DNA of 64,000 bases, taken from JAEUJM01 sp044221555. Its GTDB lineage: Bacteria > Actinomycetota > Acidimicrobiia > Acidimicrobiales > DATDAH01. The notes under the pieces were generated by a model. The model was not told the origin of the DNA, made no database searches, and saw nothing but the letters and a program-made list of their open reading frames with translations. Shown one piece after another: positions 8,446 through 16,789 of this stretch (the stretch's first letter is position 1; the number at the start of each line of letters is the position of its first letter). The stretch covers positions 1 to 64,000 of the forward strand of contig JBGAOY010000010.1 in assembly GCA_044221555.1 (NCBI GenBank). Reading direction: 5' to 3'. A program made the position numbers and the translations under genes.

Positions 8446-8582
8446 CCGCGATGGGCAAGCGCTACGTGTGCGCCACCTGTGACGGCGAGTTGCTGTGCGC
8501 CAAGCCCGGCGAGGGGATCCCGTCGTGCTGTGGCCAGGAGATGGGCCTGAAAGAGGCCAAGCCGCTGCCCTCCTCCGACTGA
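8442..8582 (+). CDS. Mini zinc-ribbon protein (desulforedoxin-like), copy 2
   Basis: The 46-aa protein has CATC followed by SCCGQEM, the same CxxC...CC plan as the gene it overlaps. The shared CCGQ-M block supports a duplication. The ATG at 8442 lies inside the preceding stop (ATGA). A second in-frame ATG at 8451 is possible. The two could form a heterodimeric electron carrier or a structural zinc pair. No nearby gene obviously requires such a carrier. Confidence 0.75.
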   Translation: MTAMGKRYVCATCDGELLCAKPGEGIPSCCGQEMGLKEAKPLPSSD

Positions 8583-8666
8583 CACCGGGGTGCACCACCC
8601 CGAGCCCGTCGTGTCCCGGCGCCGCCCGCCCCCGGTCGGCGGTGCCGGGCGACGCACAGGGGCGCG

Positions 8667-9671
8667 GTGAGCGCCGACCGTCCCCGCGTCCGCACCTGCG
8701 AGGCGGAGGACTTGCTGGACCTGCTGTCCTCGCCCGATGCGGTCGAGGAGCTGTCGCTCGCCCACGGCTGCGCGGCGCTCCTGGTCACCGGGACCGAGTG
8801 GCCCGTCGAGCGTCTGTCGCCGGCGCAGCGCAACCTGCTGGAGTGGCTGCCGTGCGTGACCATGGCAGGCGCGGCGGAACACGGGTGGCGACATCTGGAC
8901 GTGACCGCGGCGCCAGGCGGCGACGAGCTCGAACCCCTGCTGCGGGCGGTCACCGACCGTCCGCAGGCGAGCCTGGCGCTGGTTCGCCTGTTGCGGGCGG
9001 CTCGCCGCTCGGACCCCTACACCGGTCTCTGGGCCGAGTCCGTCACCTACGGGCTGCTGCAGGCCGGGCCCGAGTTCGCCGCGTGGCGGGCGGCACGGCC
9101 GGCCCCGTCGCCGGGCCCCGACGAGTCTCCGAGCGCGGTGCGGGTGACGCGGGACGGCGGCGCGGTCGACATCGTGCTCGACCGCCCAGGGCGCCACAAC
9201 GCGCTGGACGTCTCCCTCCGGGACGGGTTGGTCGACGCCCTGCGGGCCGCAGCCGCCGACCCGGGCGTCGAAGCGGTGTCGTTGCGTGGCGCGGGCCCGT
9301 CGTTCTGCAGCGGGGGCGACCTGCGCGAGTTCGGCACCTTTCCCGACCCGGTCGCCGCCCACGTGATCCGGTCGACCCGCCTGCCGGCACGGGCCGTGCT
9401 CGACGTGCGCAGGAAGCTGACGGTCCACACCCACGGTGCCTGCGTGGGCGCGGGGGTCGAACTGGCGGCCTTCGCGGCCACGGTGGTGGCCGAGCCGTCC
9501 AGCACCTTCCGCCTTCCCGAGGTGGGGATGGGGCTGGTCCCCGGCTCGGGCGGCACGTGGAGCGTCACCCGGCGCATCGGGTCGCAACGGACGGCCTGGC
9601 TGGCGCTCACCGGCGTCGAGATCGACGCGGTCACCGCACGGGCGTGGGGCCTCGTCGACCGCCTCGGCTGA
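8667..9671 (+). CDS. Enoyl-CoA hydratase/isomerase with an extra N-terminal half-module
   Basis: The last 175 residues of this 334-aa protein form a crotonase core: VDIVLDRPGRHNALD, the oxyanion-hole segments SFCSGGDL and CVGAGVELAAF, and LPEVGMGLVPGSGGTW. The first 150 residues are unusual. They contain PCVTMAG and a helix pair (RLLRAARRSDPYTGLWAESVTYGLLQAGPEFAAW) that resembles the C-terminal helices of crotonases, so a degenerate second copy may precede the active one. This mirrors the doubled CaiB/BaiF proteins nearby. GTG 8667 is taken as start. It probably hydrates or isomerises an acyl-CoA of unknown chain. Confidence 0.8.
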   Translation: MSADRPRVRTCEAEDLLDLLSSPDAVEELSLAHGCAALLVTGTEWPVERLSPAQRNLLEWLPCVTMAGAAEHGWRHLDVTAAPGGDELEPLLRAVTDRPQASLALVRLLRAARRSDPYTGLWAESVTYGLLQAGPEFAAWRAARPAPSPGPDESPSAVRVTRDGGAVDIVLDRPGRHNALDVSLRDGLVDALRAAAADPGVEAVSLRGAGPSFCSGGDLREFGTFPDPVAAHVIRSTRLPARAVLDVRRKLTVHTHGACVGAGVELAAFAATVVAEPSSTFRLPEVGMGLVPGSGGTWSVTRRIGSQRTAWLALTGVEIDAVTARAWGLVDRLG

Positions 9672-9722
9672 CCGCGGGCCGCGGTAGGGTCGCGGCCGTT
9701 CACCGCGCCCCGGGAGGCAGCC

Positions 9723-9938
9723 ATGGGATTCCTCGATGACGTGAAGAAGACGGCCGGGAAGGTGGCCGACACGGCCAACGACCTCGCCGACGAGCACGGT
9801 GATCAGGCCAAGGACGCGCTGGACAAGGCGGCCGACGTCGTCGACGACAAGACCAAGGGCAAGTACAGCGACAAGATCGCCAAGGGTGCCGAGTCGGCCA
9901 AGGGCGCCATCGACAAGATGGCCAAGGACGACAAGTAG
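9723..9938 (+). CDS. Rv0909/MT0933-like antitoxin-family small protein
   Basis: The 71-aa protein is Lys/Asp/Ala-rich and begins MGFLDDVKKTAGK. It contains the KAADVVDDKTKGKYSDKI segment typical of the MT0933 antitoxin family (MGFLDK...DKIDEKTGGKYSDKI in relatives). In M. tuberculosis the partner toxin Rv0910 is an SRPBCC-fold protein encoded next door. No such gene is adjacent here, so it may be an orphan or act as a stress-type protein. A GGGAGG box precedes the ATG. A hairpin at 9939-9971 follows. Confidence 0.75.
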   Translation: MGFLDDVKKTAGKVADTANDLADEHGDQAKDALDKAADVVDDKTKGKYSDKIAKGAESAKGAIDKMAKDDK

Positions 9939-9971
9939 CCGGCCCGACCCTCGCGGAGGCGGTCGGCCCGG
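9939..9971. terminator. Imperfect hairpin between convergent genes
   Basis: CCGGCCCGACC at 9939-9949 pairs with GGTCGGCCCGG at 9961-9971 with one mismatch and an 11-nt loop. It sits exactly between two convergent genes, so it may stop transcription from both sides. Confidence 0.4.
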
Positions 9972-11195
9972 TCAGCCGCCCGTGAGCGCGCAGGGGTCGA
10001 TGCCCTTCCGGGTCAGCAATCGAACCACCGACTCGTCCACCCGGGCCTCGGGCAGCGTGCCGTCGCCCACCGCGGCCTCGAGGGCGTCGATGACGAGGAC
10101 GGGGTCGGTGATCGAGACGAACAGGGCGACATCGGCACCGGCGGCGATGGCGAGCACCGCCGCCTGCTCGGGTGGGATGGTGCCGGCGATGGCCCCCATG
10201 CTCAGCGAGTCGCTGAACACCAGGCCGTCGAAGCCCAACTCGTCGCGCAGCAGGTCGTAGGCCGTGGGTGCGATGCTCGCCGGCGTGGTGCCGGTGAGGC
10301 CGGGCACGTTGAGATGGCCGACCATCACCCCCACCGAGGGGCCGGTGGCCAGGGCCTGGAACGGCAGCAGGTCGCGCGAGCGCAGCGCGTCGAGCGGAGG
10401 GGTCCCCACAGGGCCGTCGTGGCTGTCGGCCTCGCCCGAACCGTGGCCGGGGAAGTGCTTCAGCACCGGCAGCAGGCCCGCGGCGGCCATCGCCTCGACG
10501 TAGACCCGCCCGTACCCGGTGACCGTGTCGGGGTCGTCCGCGAAGGTGCGGTCGCCCAACGGCCCGCCGCCCCCGGGGAGGGCGACGTCGACCACCGGCG
10601 CGAACACCACGTCGACGCCGAGGTCGGCCACCGCCTGGAAGTGAGGGCCGACGAGGGCCGCCGCGGCGGCGGGGTCCAACGTGGTGGCCACCTGCCGCTC
10701 GGACGGGAGGGGGCCCACGACCTCGCGGAGGTGCTGGACCTCGCCGCCCTCCTCGTCCACCGCCACCAGGGGGGCGACGGCACTGGCCTGCTTCACGGCG
10801 GCGATCCCCTCGGCCAGGCCGGTGGCCACGGGACGCTGCAGCAACACCACGCCCACGCCCAGCCCTGCGACCCGGTCGGCCTCACTCGGGAGGGCACCGC
10901 CGTCGATCGCGATCCCCACCAGTTGCCCGACCTTCTGGCGCACCGGCAGGTCGGCCACACAGCGCGCGGCCGGGTCGGCGACCGTCGTGGTGGACGACGG
11001 CCCGCTGTCGTCGTCGACCGGTTGGTTGCCGGCGGTCGTGGACGGGGCGGCGGCGGACCCGTTGGCGCCGGTGTCGGGCTCGTCGGCACGGCCACAGGCG
11101 ACCAGGCCCACGGCCAGGAGGGCGGCCACCGCACCGCCGGCCACCGCCGACGTCCAGGGGACCCTGCCCCGGGTGGTCGCTGACCCGATGGTCAC
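9972..11195 (-). CDS. Glycoside hydrolase family 3 lipoprotein (NagZ-like beta-N-acetylhexosaminidase)
   Basis: The 407-aa product begins with a lipoprotein signal (L32-V-A-C35) and a Ser/Thr/Asp-rich linker to about residue 80. It then shows the GH3 barrel: GQLVGIAIDGG, VAVDEEGGEVQHL, and KHFPGHGSGEADSHD, whose His-Asp dyad is specific to NagZ enzymes. VFSDSLSMGAI holds the nucleophile Asp. It should remove N-acetylglucosamine from peptidoglycan fragments outside the cytoplasm. GTG 11195 gives a proper signal peptide; the longer open frame upstream does not. Only the catalytic domain is present, the normal size for actinobacterial NagZ. Confidence 0.87.
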   Translation of the reverse strand: MTIGSATTRGRVPWTSAVAGGAVAALLAVGLVACGRADEPDTGANGSAAAPSTTAGNQPVDDDSGPSSTTTVADPAARCVADLPVRQKVGQLVGIAIDGGALPSEADRVAGLGVGVVLLQRPVATGLAEGIAAVKQASAVAPLVAVDEEGGEVQHLREVVGPLPSERQVATTLDPAAAAALVGPHFQAVADLGVDVVFAPVVDVALPGGGGPLGDRTFADDPDTVTGYGRVYVEAMAAAGLLPVLKHFPGHGSGEADSHDGPVGTPPLDALRSRDLLPFQALATGPSVGVMVGHLNVPGLTGTTPASIAPTAYDLLRDELGFDGLVFSDSLSMGAIAGTIPPEQAAVLAIAAGADVALFVSITDPVLVIDALEAAVGDGTLPEARVDESVVRLLTRKGIDPCALTGG

Positions 11196-11247
11196 GAGCC
11201 GGGGTGCCGCTCGGGCGCGACGAGCCCCGACCGGCGCCGTCGCGAGC

Positions 11248-13554
11248 TCAAAGCCCGGCCGGTCGCTCGCCGACCACGCCCTCGGCGCGGAGCCGTGCCC
11301 GGTCGTCGGCGTCGAGGCCGAGGAGCGAGTGCAGCACCTCGTCGTTGTGCTGGCCGAGCGTGGGGGGCGGGGTGTGCAACCAGCCCCGGTGGTGACCCGC
11401 GAACCGGAAGGGCAGAGAGGGCAGGTCGTGGTGGCCCGTGACCGGGTGGTCGGTCGGCTCGAAGAACCCCCGGGCGAGGTGCTGCGGGTTGCGGTCGATC
11501 GAGGAGGGGTGCACCACCACCGCCGCGGGGATGCCCTGATCGAGCAACTGCTCGGCCGCCTCGGTGACGTCACGGTCGGCGCACCAGCGGGCGACCGCCT
11601 CCTCGTCGGGCGAGGTGCCGAGCACCGCACCCAGCGCCGCGCGCTGCTCGTCGGTGACCGCGCTGACGGCGAGCCACTGCTCGTCGCGGCAGGGGAACAC
11701 GCCCTGCGGGTCGGCGAGGGGGCTGCGGTTGCCCGAGCGGCCGATCAGGCACCCGTGGGCGCTGAGCTCGACCACCGGCTCGGCGGCGATGTTGAGCGCG
11801 GCCTCGGCCAGGGTGGTCTCCACGAGCATGCCCTCGCCCCGGCGGTCGCGCTCGTCGAGCGCGCCCAGCAGGGCGAACACCGCGTGCATGCCGGCGAGGG
11901 GATCGACCGCCCCGCGGGGCAGCACCGGTGGCCCGTCGGGGTAGCCGGTGACCGCGGCCATGCCGGTCAGCTGCTCCATGGTCTGGGCGAAGCCCGTCCG
12001 ATCGCGCCACGGGCCGTCGAGGCCGAACGCGGGCATCCGCAGCATCACCACCCTGGGGGCCGCGGTGTGGATCGTCTCCCAGTCGAGGCCGAAGTTGTCC
12101 ATCACCCGCGGTGAGAAGTTCTCGACCACCGCGTCGGCGCCGGCGATCAGGCGGAGCACCAGGTCGTGGCCGTCGGGGTGGTTGAGATCGAGCGTGACCG
12201 ACCGCTTGTTGGCGTTGGCCCCGTGGAAGACGGGGCCCCACTCCCACCACTGGTCGATCTTGGGTGGCTTCACCGAGGTGAAGCGCATGCCGTCGGGGCG
12301 TTGGATCGACTCGACCTTGATCACGTCGGCCCCCAGCGCACCGAGCACCTGGGTGGCGGCCGGGCCCGCCCAGAAGGCGGTGAAGTCGACGATGCGGACC
12401 CCTCGCAGCGCCGCGTCGTCCTCCGGCGGCCCGGCGTCCGTGGCCGGGGGTGCGGGACGCGCCTTCCAGTCCACCCCGCCGGTGTGCCGGCCGAGTGCCG
12501 GTGCCGGGGTGAAGGGGCGCGCGGCCCGGCCGGCGACCCGGTAGGGCACGCGGGGCTGGGTGAACCCGTGGGGGCCGGTCACGAAGCTGCCCCGGGCGAC
12601 GAACTGCTCGTGGGTGACCACGGTGCGACCGTCCAGCACGGGAGCCACCGGGATGCGCATGGCCGAGGCCAGCTCGATGATCTCCGCCGTCGTGCGCGTG
12701 GTGGTCCAGGCCCGCACCCATCCGAGGAACTCGTCCATGCGCCTGGTCCGCACGTTGACGTTGGCCAGCGCGTGGTCGGCCAGCAGGTCGGGTCGGTCGA
12801 TGAGCACCAGGAAGTCCTCGAACTGCTGGCGGGCGATGGCGCAGAAGCCCACGTAGCCGTCGCTGGTGGGCTCGATCGAGGGCAACTCGATGCTGGGGGT
12901 GGGCGCCGGTGGCGGATCGACGCCCAGGAAGCTGGTGAAGACCGACGCGAACGTGTTCATGGTGACGGTCATGCACTCGAACATCGAGACGTCGACGTGC
13001 TCGCCCCGCCCGGTCCTCCGGGCCACGCGCCAGGCCGCGATCGCCCCCACCGCGGCGTAGGCGCCCGCCATCCACTCGCCGATGCGGCCGCCCGCGGCGA
13101 TCGGGGGCCGGTCGGGCGTGCCCCGGCTGCCGGTCGAGCCGCACCAGGCCTGGAGGGTGAACTCGTTCGCCGGCCGGTCGGCCCAAGGGCCACTGGCGCC
13201 AAAGGGTGAGATCGACACCACCACGAGCGCCGGGTTGCGGGCGTGCAGTGCAGCGACGTCGATCCGATCGGCGCCCGGTCCGGCGTCCTCGATCACCAGG
13301 TGCGCCCCCTCGATCAGCGCCACCACCTCTGGATCGCCGCGCTCGCCCTGCACCGATCGCTTCGACGTGTTGAGGTACCGGAACAGGGCACCGTCCTCGC
13401 CACCGAGGTCGGCGCCCGTGGCCGACCAGCCGCGCAGCGGGTCACCACCGGCTTCCACCTTCACGACGTCGGCGCCGGCGTCGGCCAGCAGCTTGGTGCA
13501 GTACGGCCCGGCGATGTTGCTGCTCAGGTCGACGACGCGCAGGTCTGCGAACAC
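11248..13554 (-). CDS. Double-module CaiB/BaiF CoA-transferase
   Basis: The 768-aa protein contains two complete family III CoA-transferase units. The first, residues 1 to about 370, begins LRVVDLSSNIAGPYCTKLLADAGADVVKVE. The second, from about 385, begins VRIVDFTAFWAGPAATQVLGALGADVIKVES. The second keeps the expected catalytic Asp (GAVDPLAGMHAVFALL). The first has GRIGEWMAGAYAAVGAI, with Glu in the equivalent place, so it may be structural or altered. Single-module enzymes form interlocked dimers, so a fused form may be a built-in heterodimer. It lies 45 bp downstream of an SDR on the same strand and probably shares its operon. Confidence 0.85.
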   Translation of the reverse strand: MFADLRVVDLSSNIAGPYCTKLLADAGADVVKVEAGGDPLRGWSATGADLGGEDGALFRYLNTSKRSVQGERGDPEVVALIEGAHLVIEDAGPGADRIDVAALHARNPALVVVSISPFGASGPWADRPANEFTLQAWCGSTGSRGTPDRPPIAAGGRIGEWMAGAYAAVGAIAAWRVARRTGRGEHVDVSMFECMTVTMNTFASVFTSFLGVDPPPAPTPSIELPSIEPTSDGYVGFCAIARQQFEDFLVLIDRPDLLADHALANVNVRTRRMDEFLGWVRAWTTTRTTAEIIELASAMRIPVAPVLDGRTVVTHEQFVARGSFVTGPHGFTQPRVPYRVAGRAARPFTPAPALGRHTGGVDWKARPAPPATDAGPPEDDAALRGVRIVDFTAFWAGPAATQVLGALGADVIKVESIQRPDGMRFTSVKPPKIDQWWEWGPVFHGANANKRSVTLDLNHPDGHDLVLRLIAGADAVVENFSPRVMDNFGLDWETIHTAAPRVVMLRMPAFGLDGPWRDRTGFAQTMEQLTGMAAVTGYPDGPPVLPRGAVDPLAGMHAVFALLGALDERDRRGEGMLVETTLAEAALNIAAEPVVELSAHGCLIGRSGNRSPLADPQGVFPCRDEQWLAVSAVTDEQRAALGAVLGTSPDEEAVARWCADRDVTEAAEQLLDQGIPAAVVVHPSSIDRNPQHLARGFFEPTDHPVTGHHDLPSLPFRFAGHHRGWLHTPPPTLGQHNDEVLHSLLGLDADDRARLRAEGVVGERPAGL

Positions 13555-13599
13555 GGCGCTCTGTCTACTCGGGTCGCCGCGCCGGGCGCGGACGCGGCG

Positions 13600-14490
13600 T
13601 CAGCCCGGGACGGCCATGGGCGGCAGTGAGCCGCCCTTGTCGCCGAACAGGTCGCCGCTGGACGCCACCAACTCGTCGATCGACCAGCGGTCGTCCTTGT
13701 GGATGCTGGCCTCGATGGCGGGCGGGCGGAAGAGGTGCACGTCGCCGCCGATCACGATGAACACCTGACCGCTCACGTCGGCGGCGGCGTCGCTGGCCAG
13801 CCAGGCCACCACCGCCGACACGTTCTCGGGGGCGAAGCGGTCGAACGCGCCCTCCTCGGGCGCCTTGAAGAACTCGATGTCCTCGGTCATGCGGGTGCGG
13901 GCCCGGGGGGCGATGGCGTTGGCGGTGACGCCGAACCGCGCGTACTCACGCCCGAACACCAGGGTGAGCCCGATGATCCCGGCCTTCGATGCCGCGTAGT
14001 TGGCTTGGCCGGCGCTGCCGAACAGGCCGGCCTCGGACGACGTGTTGATGATGCGCCGGCCCACGGTGGCGCCGGCCTTGGCCTGGTTGCGCCAGTAGGC
14101 GCCTGCGTGCCGCGACAGGCAGAAGTGGCCCTTCAGGTGCACGTCGACGACCGCGTCCCAGTCGCTCTCGTCCATGTTGAAGCTCATCTTGTCCCGCAGG
14201 ATGCCGGCGTTGTTCACCACGATGTGGAGGTCTCCGTAGGTGTCGACCGCCTGGGCCACCATCGCCTCGGTGGCCTCCCAATCGGACACGCTGCCGTGGT
14301 TCACCACCGCCTGGCCGCCGGCCGCCTCGATCTCGGCCACGACGGCCTCGGCCTCGTCACCCAGGTCGTTCACCACGACCCGGGCGCCCTCCGCCGCCAG
14401 GGTGAGGCTGTGGGCCCGTCCGAGCCCACGGCCGGCGCCGGTGACGATGGCGACCTTTCCCTCCAACGACGTGCCCTCGGGTGCTCCCAT
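13600..14490 (-). CDS. SDR of the 17-beta-HSD4 / 3-hydroxyacyl-CoA dehydrogenase type
   Basis: The 296-aa enzyme reads LEGKVAIVTGAGRGLGRAHSLTLAAEGARVVVNDLG at its start, which matches the dehydrogenase unit of peroxisomal multifunctional enzyme 2 and the Hsd4-type steroid enzymes. The catalytic Ser is in NTSSEAGLFG and the Tyr-Lys pair in YAASK. An extension of about 50 residues after VIGGDVHLF is typical of this group. ATG 14490 is favoured because GAGGAT lies at the right distance; GTG 14505 is an alternative. It is followed by the double CaiB/BaiF gene and diverges from another SDR across a CTGACG palindrome. Confidence 0.83.
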   Translation of the reverse strand: MGAPEGTSLEGKVAIVTGAGRGLGRAHSLTLAAEGARVVVNDLGDEAEAVVAEIEAAGGQAVVNHGSVSDWEATEAMVAQAVDTYGDLHIVVNNAGILRDKMSFNMDESDWDAVVDVHLKGHFCLSRHAGAYWRNQAKAGATVGRRIINTSSEAGLFGSAGQANYAASKAGIIGLTLVFGREYARFGVTANAIAPRARTRMTEDIEFFKAPEEGAFDRFAPENVSAVVAWLASDAAADVSGQVFIVIGGDVHLFRPPAIEASIHKDDRWSIDELVASSGDLFGDKGGSLPPMAVPG

Positions 14491-14576
14491 GGTGGCGATC
14501 CTCACTGTGTTGTCGTCCCCCGTGGCAGGTGGCGCCGGACGGGGCGTTGGCGTTCGGCCGGTGAGCCTACTGGGAC

Positions 14577-14591
14577 CTGACGCCTCGTCAG
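14577..14591. promoter_or_regulatory. Palindromic operator CTGACGnnnCGTCAG, site 1
   Basis: Perfect 6-bp arms CTGACG and CGTCAG with a CCT spacer, 32 bp before the ATG of the SDR at 14624 and inside a divergent promoter region. The same 15-bp pattern recurs at 54769 and 63197 in similar positions. This points to one regulator, probably of the TetR family, controlling all three. Confidence 0.65.
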
Positions 14592-14623
14592 AAACCCCGG
14601 CAGGCCTCCCGTAGAGTCACGCC

Positions 14624-15397
14624 ATGGCGACTGACTCCCACTACTTCCGTGACGGCGAGGTGGCGCTGGTGACCGGCGCCGGCGGCGGCATCGGTGCCGC
14701 GACCGCCGTGCTCTTCGCCGCCGAGGGCGCTCGGGTGGTGGTGGTCGACATCGACGCCGCCGGGGCCGACGCCACCGCCGCGCGGATCGAGGCTGCCGGC
14801 GGCGAGGCGGTGGCGCTGGCCGCCGACGTGACCGACGAGTCGCAGGTGGCGGCGGCCGTCGCCGCCGCGGTCGACCGGTGGGGCCGCCTCGACTGCGCGC
14901 ACAACAACGCGGGCACGAGCGGGCAACCGTCGGCCTTCACCGACCTGTCGCTGGACGACTGGAACCGGGTGGTGGCCCTCAACCTCACGGGCGTGTTCCT
15001 GTGCATGAAGCACGAGTTGCGGGTGATGGCACCGGCCGGCCGCGGGGCCATCGTCAACACCTCGTCGGGTGCCGGGATCATCGGCTTCCCCAGCCTGCCG
15101 CACTACGTGGCCTCGAAGCACGGTGTGCTCGGGCTCACCAAGACCGCGGCGCAGGAGTACGTGCGCCAGGGCGTCCGGGTGAACGCCATCTGCCCGGGCA
15201 CCACCGACACCCCCATGATGCAGGCGTTCATCGGCGGCGACCCCGGCATCGAGAAGATGATGCGGCGCTCGGTGCCCACGGGGGAGATGGGCCGGCCCGA
15301 GCAGATCGCCGAGGCCGTGGTGTGGCTGTGCTCGGCACGGGCCTCGTTCGTGAACGGCGAGTCCATGCTGGTCGACGGCGGCACCCTGTGCCGGTAG
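14624..15397 (+). CDS. Classical short-chain dehydrogenase
   Basis: The 257-aa SDR has TGAGGGIG near residue 18, DVTDE after the third strand, HNNAG (His replacing the more usual Val or Leu), the catalytic Ser in NTSSGAG, YVASK, and the PG-TDTPM segment. Its end, SMLVDGGTLCR, is canonical. The family member oxidises a secondary alcohol with NAD(H). A CTGACGnnnCGTCAG palindrome 32 bp upstream links it to the fadE30-ipdF and echA20 loci, so a steroid ring intermediate is a reasonable but unproven substrate. Its stop codon lies inside the first copy of an 88-bp tandem repeat. Confidence 0.87.
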   Translation: MATDSHYFRDGEVALVTGAGGGIGAATAVLFAAEGARVVVVDIDAAGADATAARIEAAGGEAVALAADVTDESQVAAAVAAAVDRWGRLDCAHNNAGTSGQPSAFTDLSLDDWNRVVALNLTGVFLCMKHELRVMAPAGRGAIVNTSSGAGIIGFPSLPHYVASKHGVLGLTKTAAQEYVRQGVRVNAICPGTTDTPMMQAFIGGDPGIEKMMRRSVPTGEMGRPEQIAEAVVWLCSARASFVNGESMLVDGGTLCR

Positions 15398-15566
15398 GGC
15401 GGGACGGGAGGTGGCGGAGCGGAGCGGAGCCGCGGCGGGGGCGAACCGGATGCCGAAGGCGCTCCGAGGGACGAGGAGCCGGTAGGGCGGGACGGGAGGT
15501 GGCGGAGCGGAGCGGAGCCGCGGCGGGGGCGAACCGGATGCCGAAGGCGCTCCGAGGGACGAGGAG
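15391..15566. repeat. Perfect 88-bp tandem duplication
   Basis: Copy 1 (15391-15478) and copy 2 (15479-15566) are identical by eye. Each begins CCGGTAGGGCGGGACGGG and contains GCGGAGCGGAGCGGAGCCGCGG and GGACGAGGAG. Copy 1 carries the final codons and TAG stop of the upstream SDR; copy 2 is non-coding. The lack of any difference implies a recent duplication or an assembly duplication. The internal GGAGC triplication may have helped slippage. Confidence 0.9.
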
Positions 15567-15604
15567 CCAGTGTGATGTGACGGATGTCTCTCGACCCGGC
15601 CTGA

Positions 15605-15653
15605 CTACCGCCGGTAGCCTCGTCAACTACCGACGGTAACCTACCGACGGTAG
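15605..15653. promoter_or_regulatory. Triple palindromic operator CTACCGnCGGTAG
   Basis: Three 13-bp palindromes lie in a row: CTACCGCCGGTAG (15605-15617), CTACCGACGGTAA (15627-15639) and CTACCGACGGTAG (15641-15653). The first and third are perfect around a central base; the middle one has one arm change. They end 31 bp before the ATG of the di-iron protein gene, whose operon also encodes a TetR regulator. The natural inference is autoregulation by that TetR protein, with cooperative binding over the promoter. Confidence 0.72.
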
Positions 15654-15684
15654 AGCATTGCCGACGCGCCGCCAGGGGGCCCGA

Positions 15685-16785
15685 ATGACCACCGTTTCCG
15701 CCAGCGAGGCCATCGACCTCGAGCAGGTCCTGTCCGTCTCGAACACCGACGTGCAGGAGGTGATCCACCACGTCCGCGACAACGCCGACGCGATCTTCAC
15801 CTGGAACTACGACAAGGGTGAGCGCCCGGCGCTGAACAAGCTGTACGAGAAGGCCAAGGGCGCGCAGTGGAACGGCGAGACCGACCTGCCGTGGGACACC
15901 GAGGTGGACCAGGACGCCCAGGCCATGGCCGCGGTCGACACCTTCCGGGCCTTCACCGACAGCTACGACCTGAAGGGCACCCCGTTCGAGCGGTGGACCG
16001 ACAAGGAGTGGGCGCAACTCAACGTGGAGGGCGGCAACTGGACCCTCAGCCAGTTCATGCACGGCGAGCAGGGCGCGCTGGTGTGCACGGCCAAGATCGT
16101 CGAGTCGGTGCCGTGGATCGACGCCAAGTACTACGCCTCCACCCAGGTGATGGACGAGGCCCGCCACGTGGAGGTCTTCGCCCGGTACCTCGACACGAAG
16201 ATGTCGGGCCACTACCCGATCAACGCCCACCTCAAGATGCTGCTCGACGACATCATCGAGGACAGCCGCTGGGACATGACCTACCTCGGCATGCAGATCA
16301 TGGTCGAGGGCCTGGCGCTGGCCGCGTTCGGCTTCATGCACGCGATGATCGAGGAGCCGCTGCTGAAGCAGCTCCTGCGCTACGTCATGAGCGACGAGGC
16401 CCGTCACGTGGCCTTCGGCGTGCTGTCGCTGCAGGAGTTCTACGAGGGCCTCAGCGACGCCGAGATGCTCGAGCGCCAGCAGTTCGCCTACGAGGCCTCC
16501 ATCCGCATGCGCGACCGCTTCCTGCAGCAGGAGGTGTGGGACCGCATGGGCGTCAACGTGAAGGAAGCCCTACAGCTCGTCGTGCAGGACCCGGGTCGGG
16601 TCATCTTCCAGCAGATGCTGTTCTCGAAGATCGTGCCGAACTGCAAGAAGCTGGGCCTGCTCGACCGCAACGACGGCTGGTTGCGCAAGCGCTACACGGA
16701 GATGGGCGTGATCCAGTTCGAGGACTGGGTCGACACCGCCGACGAGTACGACGACCTGAAGCTCCCCGACCCGGCGGTGGCCTGA
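15685..16785 (+). CDS. Ferritin-like di-iron protein (R2-like fold)
   Basis: The 366-aa protein has the two-fold E...ExxH pattern of di-iron four-helix bundles. GEQGA and DEARHVEVF form the first half-site; VEGLALAAF and DEARHVAFG form the second. The repeated DEARH block is striking. Such proteins include ribonucleotide reductase R2-like oxidases, AurF-type N-oxygenases and acyl-group desaturases. The sequence alone does not separate these. ATG 15685 follows a GGGGG box. A TTG 27 nt upstream would add nine basic residues and is less likely. It is followed after 4 nt by a TetR gene, and three palindromes precede it. Confidence 0.8.
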   Translation: MTTVSASEAIDLEQVLSVSNTDVQEVIHHVRDNADAIFTWNYDKGERPALNKLYEKAKGAQWNGETDLPWDTEVDQDAQAMAAVDTFRAFTDSYDLKGTPFERWTDKEWAQLNVEGGNWTLSQFMHGEQGALVCTAKIVESVPWIDAKYYASTQVMDEARHVEVFARYLDTKMSGHYPINAHLKMLLDDIIEDSRWDMTYLGMQIMVEGLALAAFGFMHAMIEEPLLKQLLRYVMSDEARHVAFGVLSLQEFYEGLSDAEMLERQQFAYEASIRMRDRFLQQEVWDRMGVNVKEALQLVVQDPGRVIFQQMLFSKIVPNCKKLGLLDRNDGWLRKRYTEMGVIQFEDWVDTADEYDDLKLPDPAVA

Positions 16786-16789
16786 GCCG

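Noticed and set aside
6585..9797. Single 1070-codon minus-strand frame
   Set aside because: Only the part up to 8261 is a real CaiB/BaiF protein; the rest lies opposite the zinc-ribbon and crotonase genes, which have clear domains on the plus strand.
9723..9938. Toxin-antitoxin pair
   Set aside because: Only the antitoxin-family protein is present; no SRPBCC-type toxin gene is adjacent.
15391..15566. Tandem repeat considered as CRISPR or attachment site
   Set aside because: Only two adjacent copies, no spacer, no cas or integrase gene nearby.
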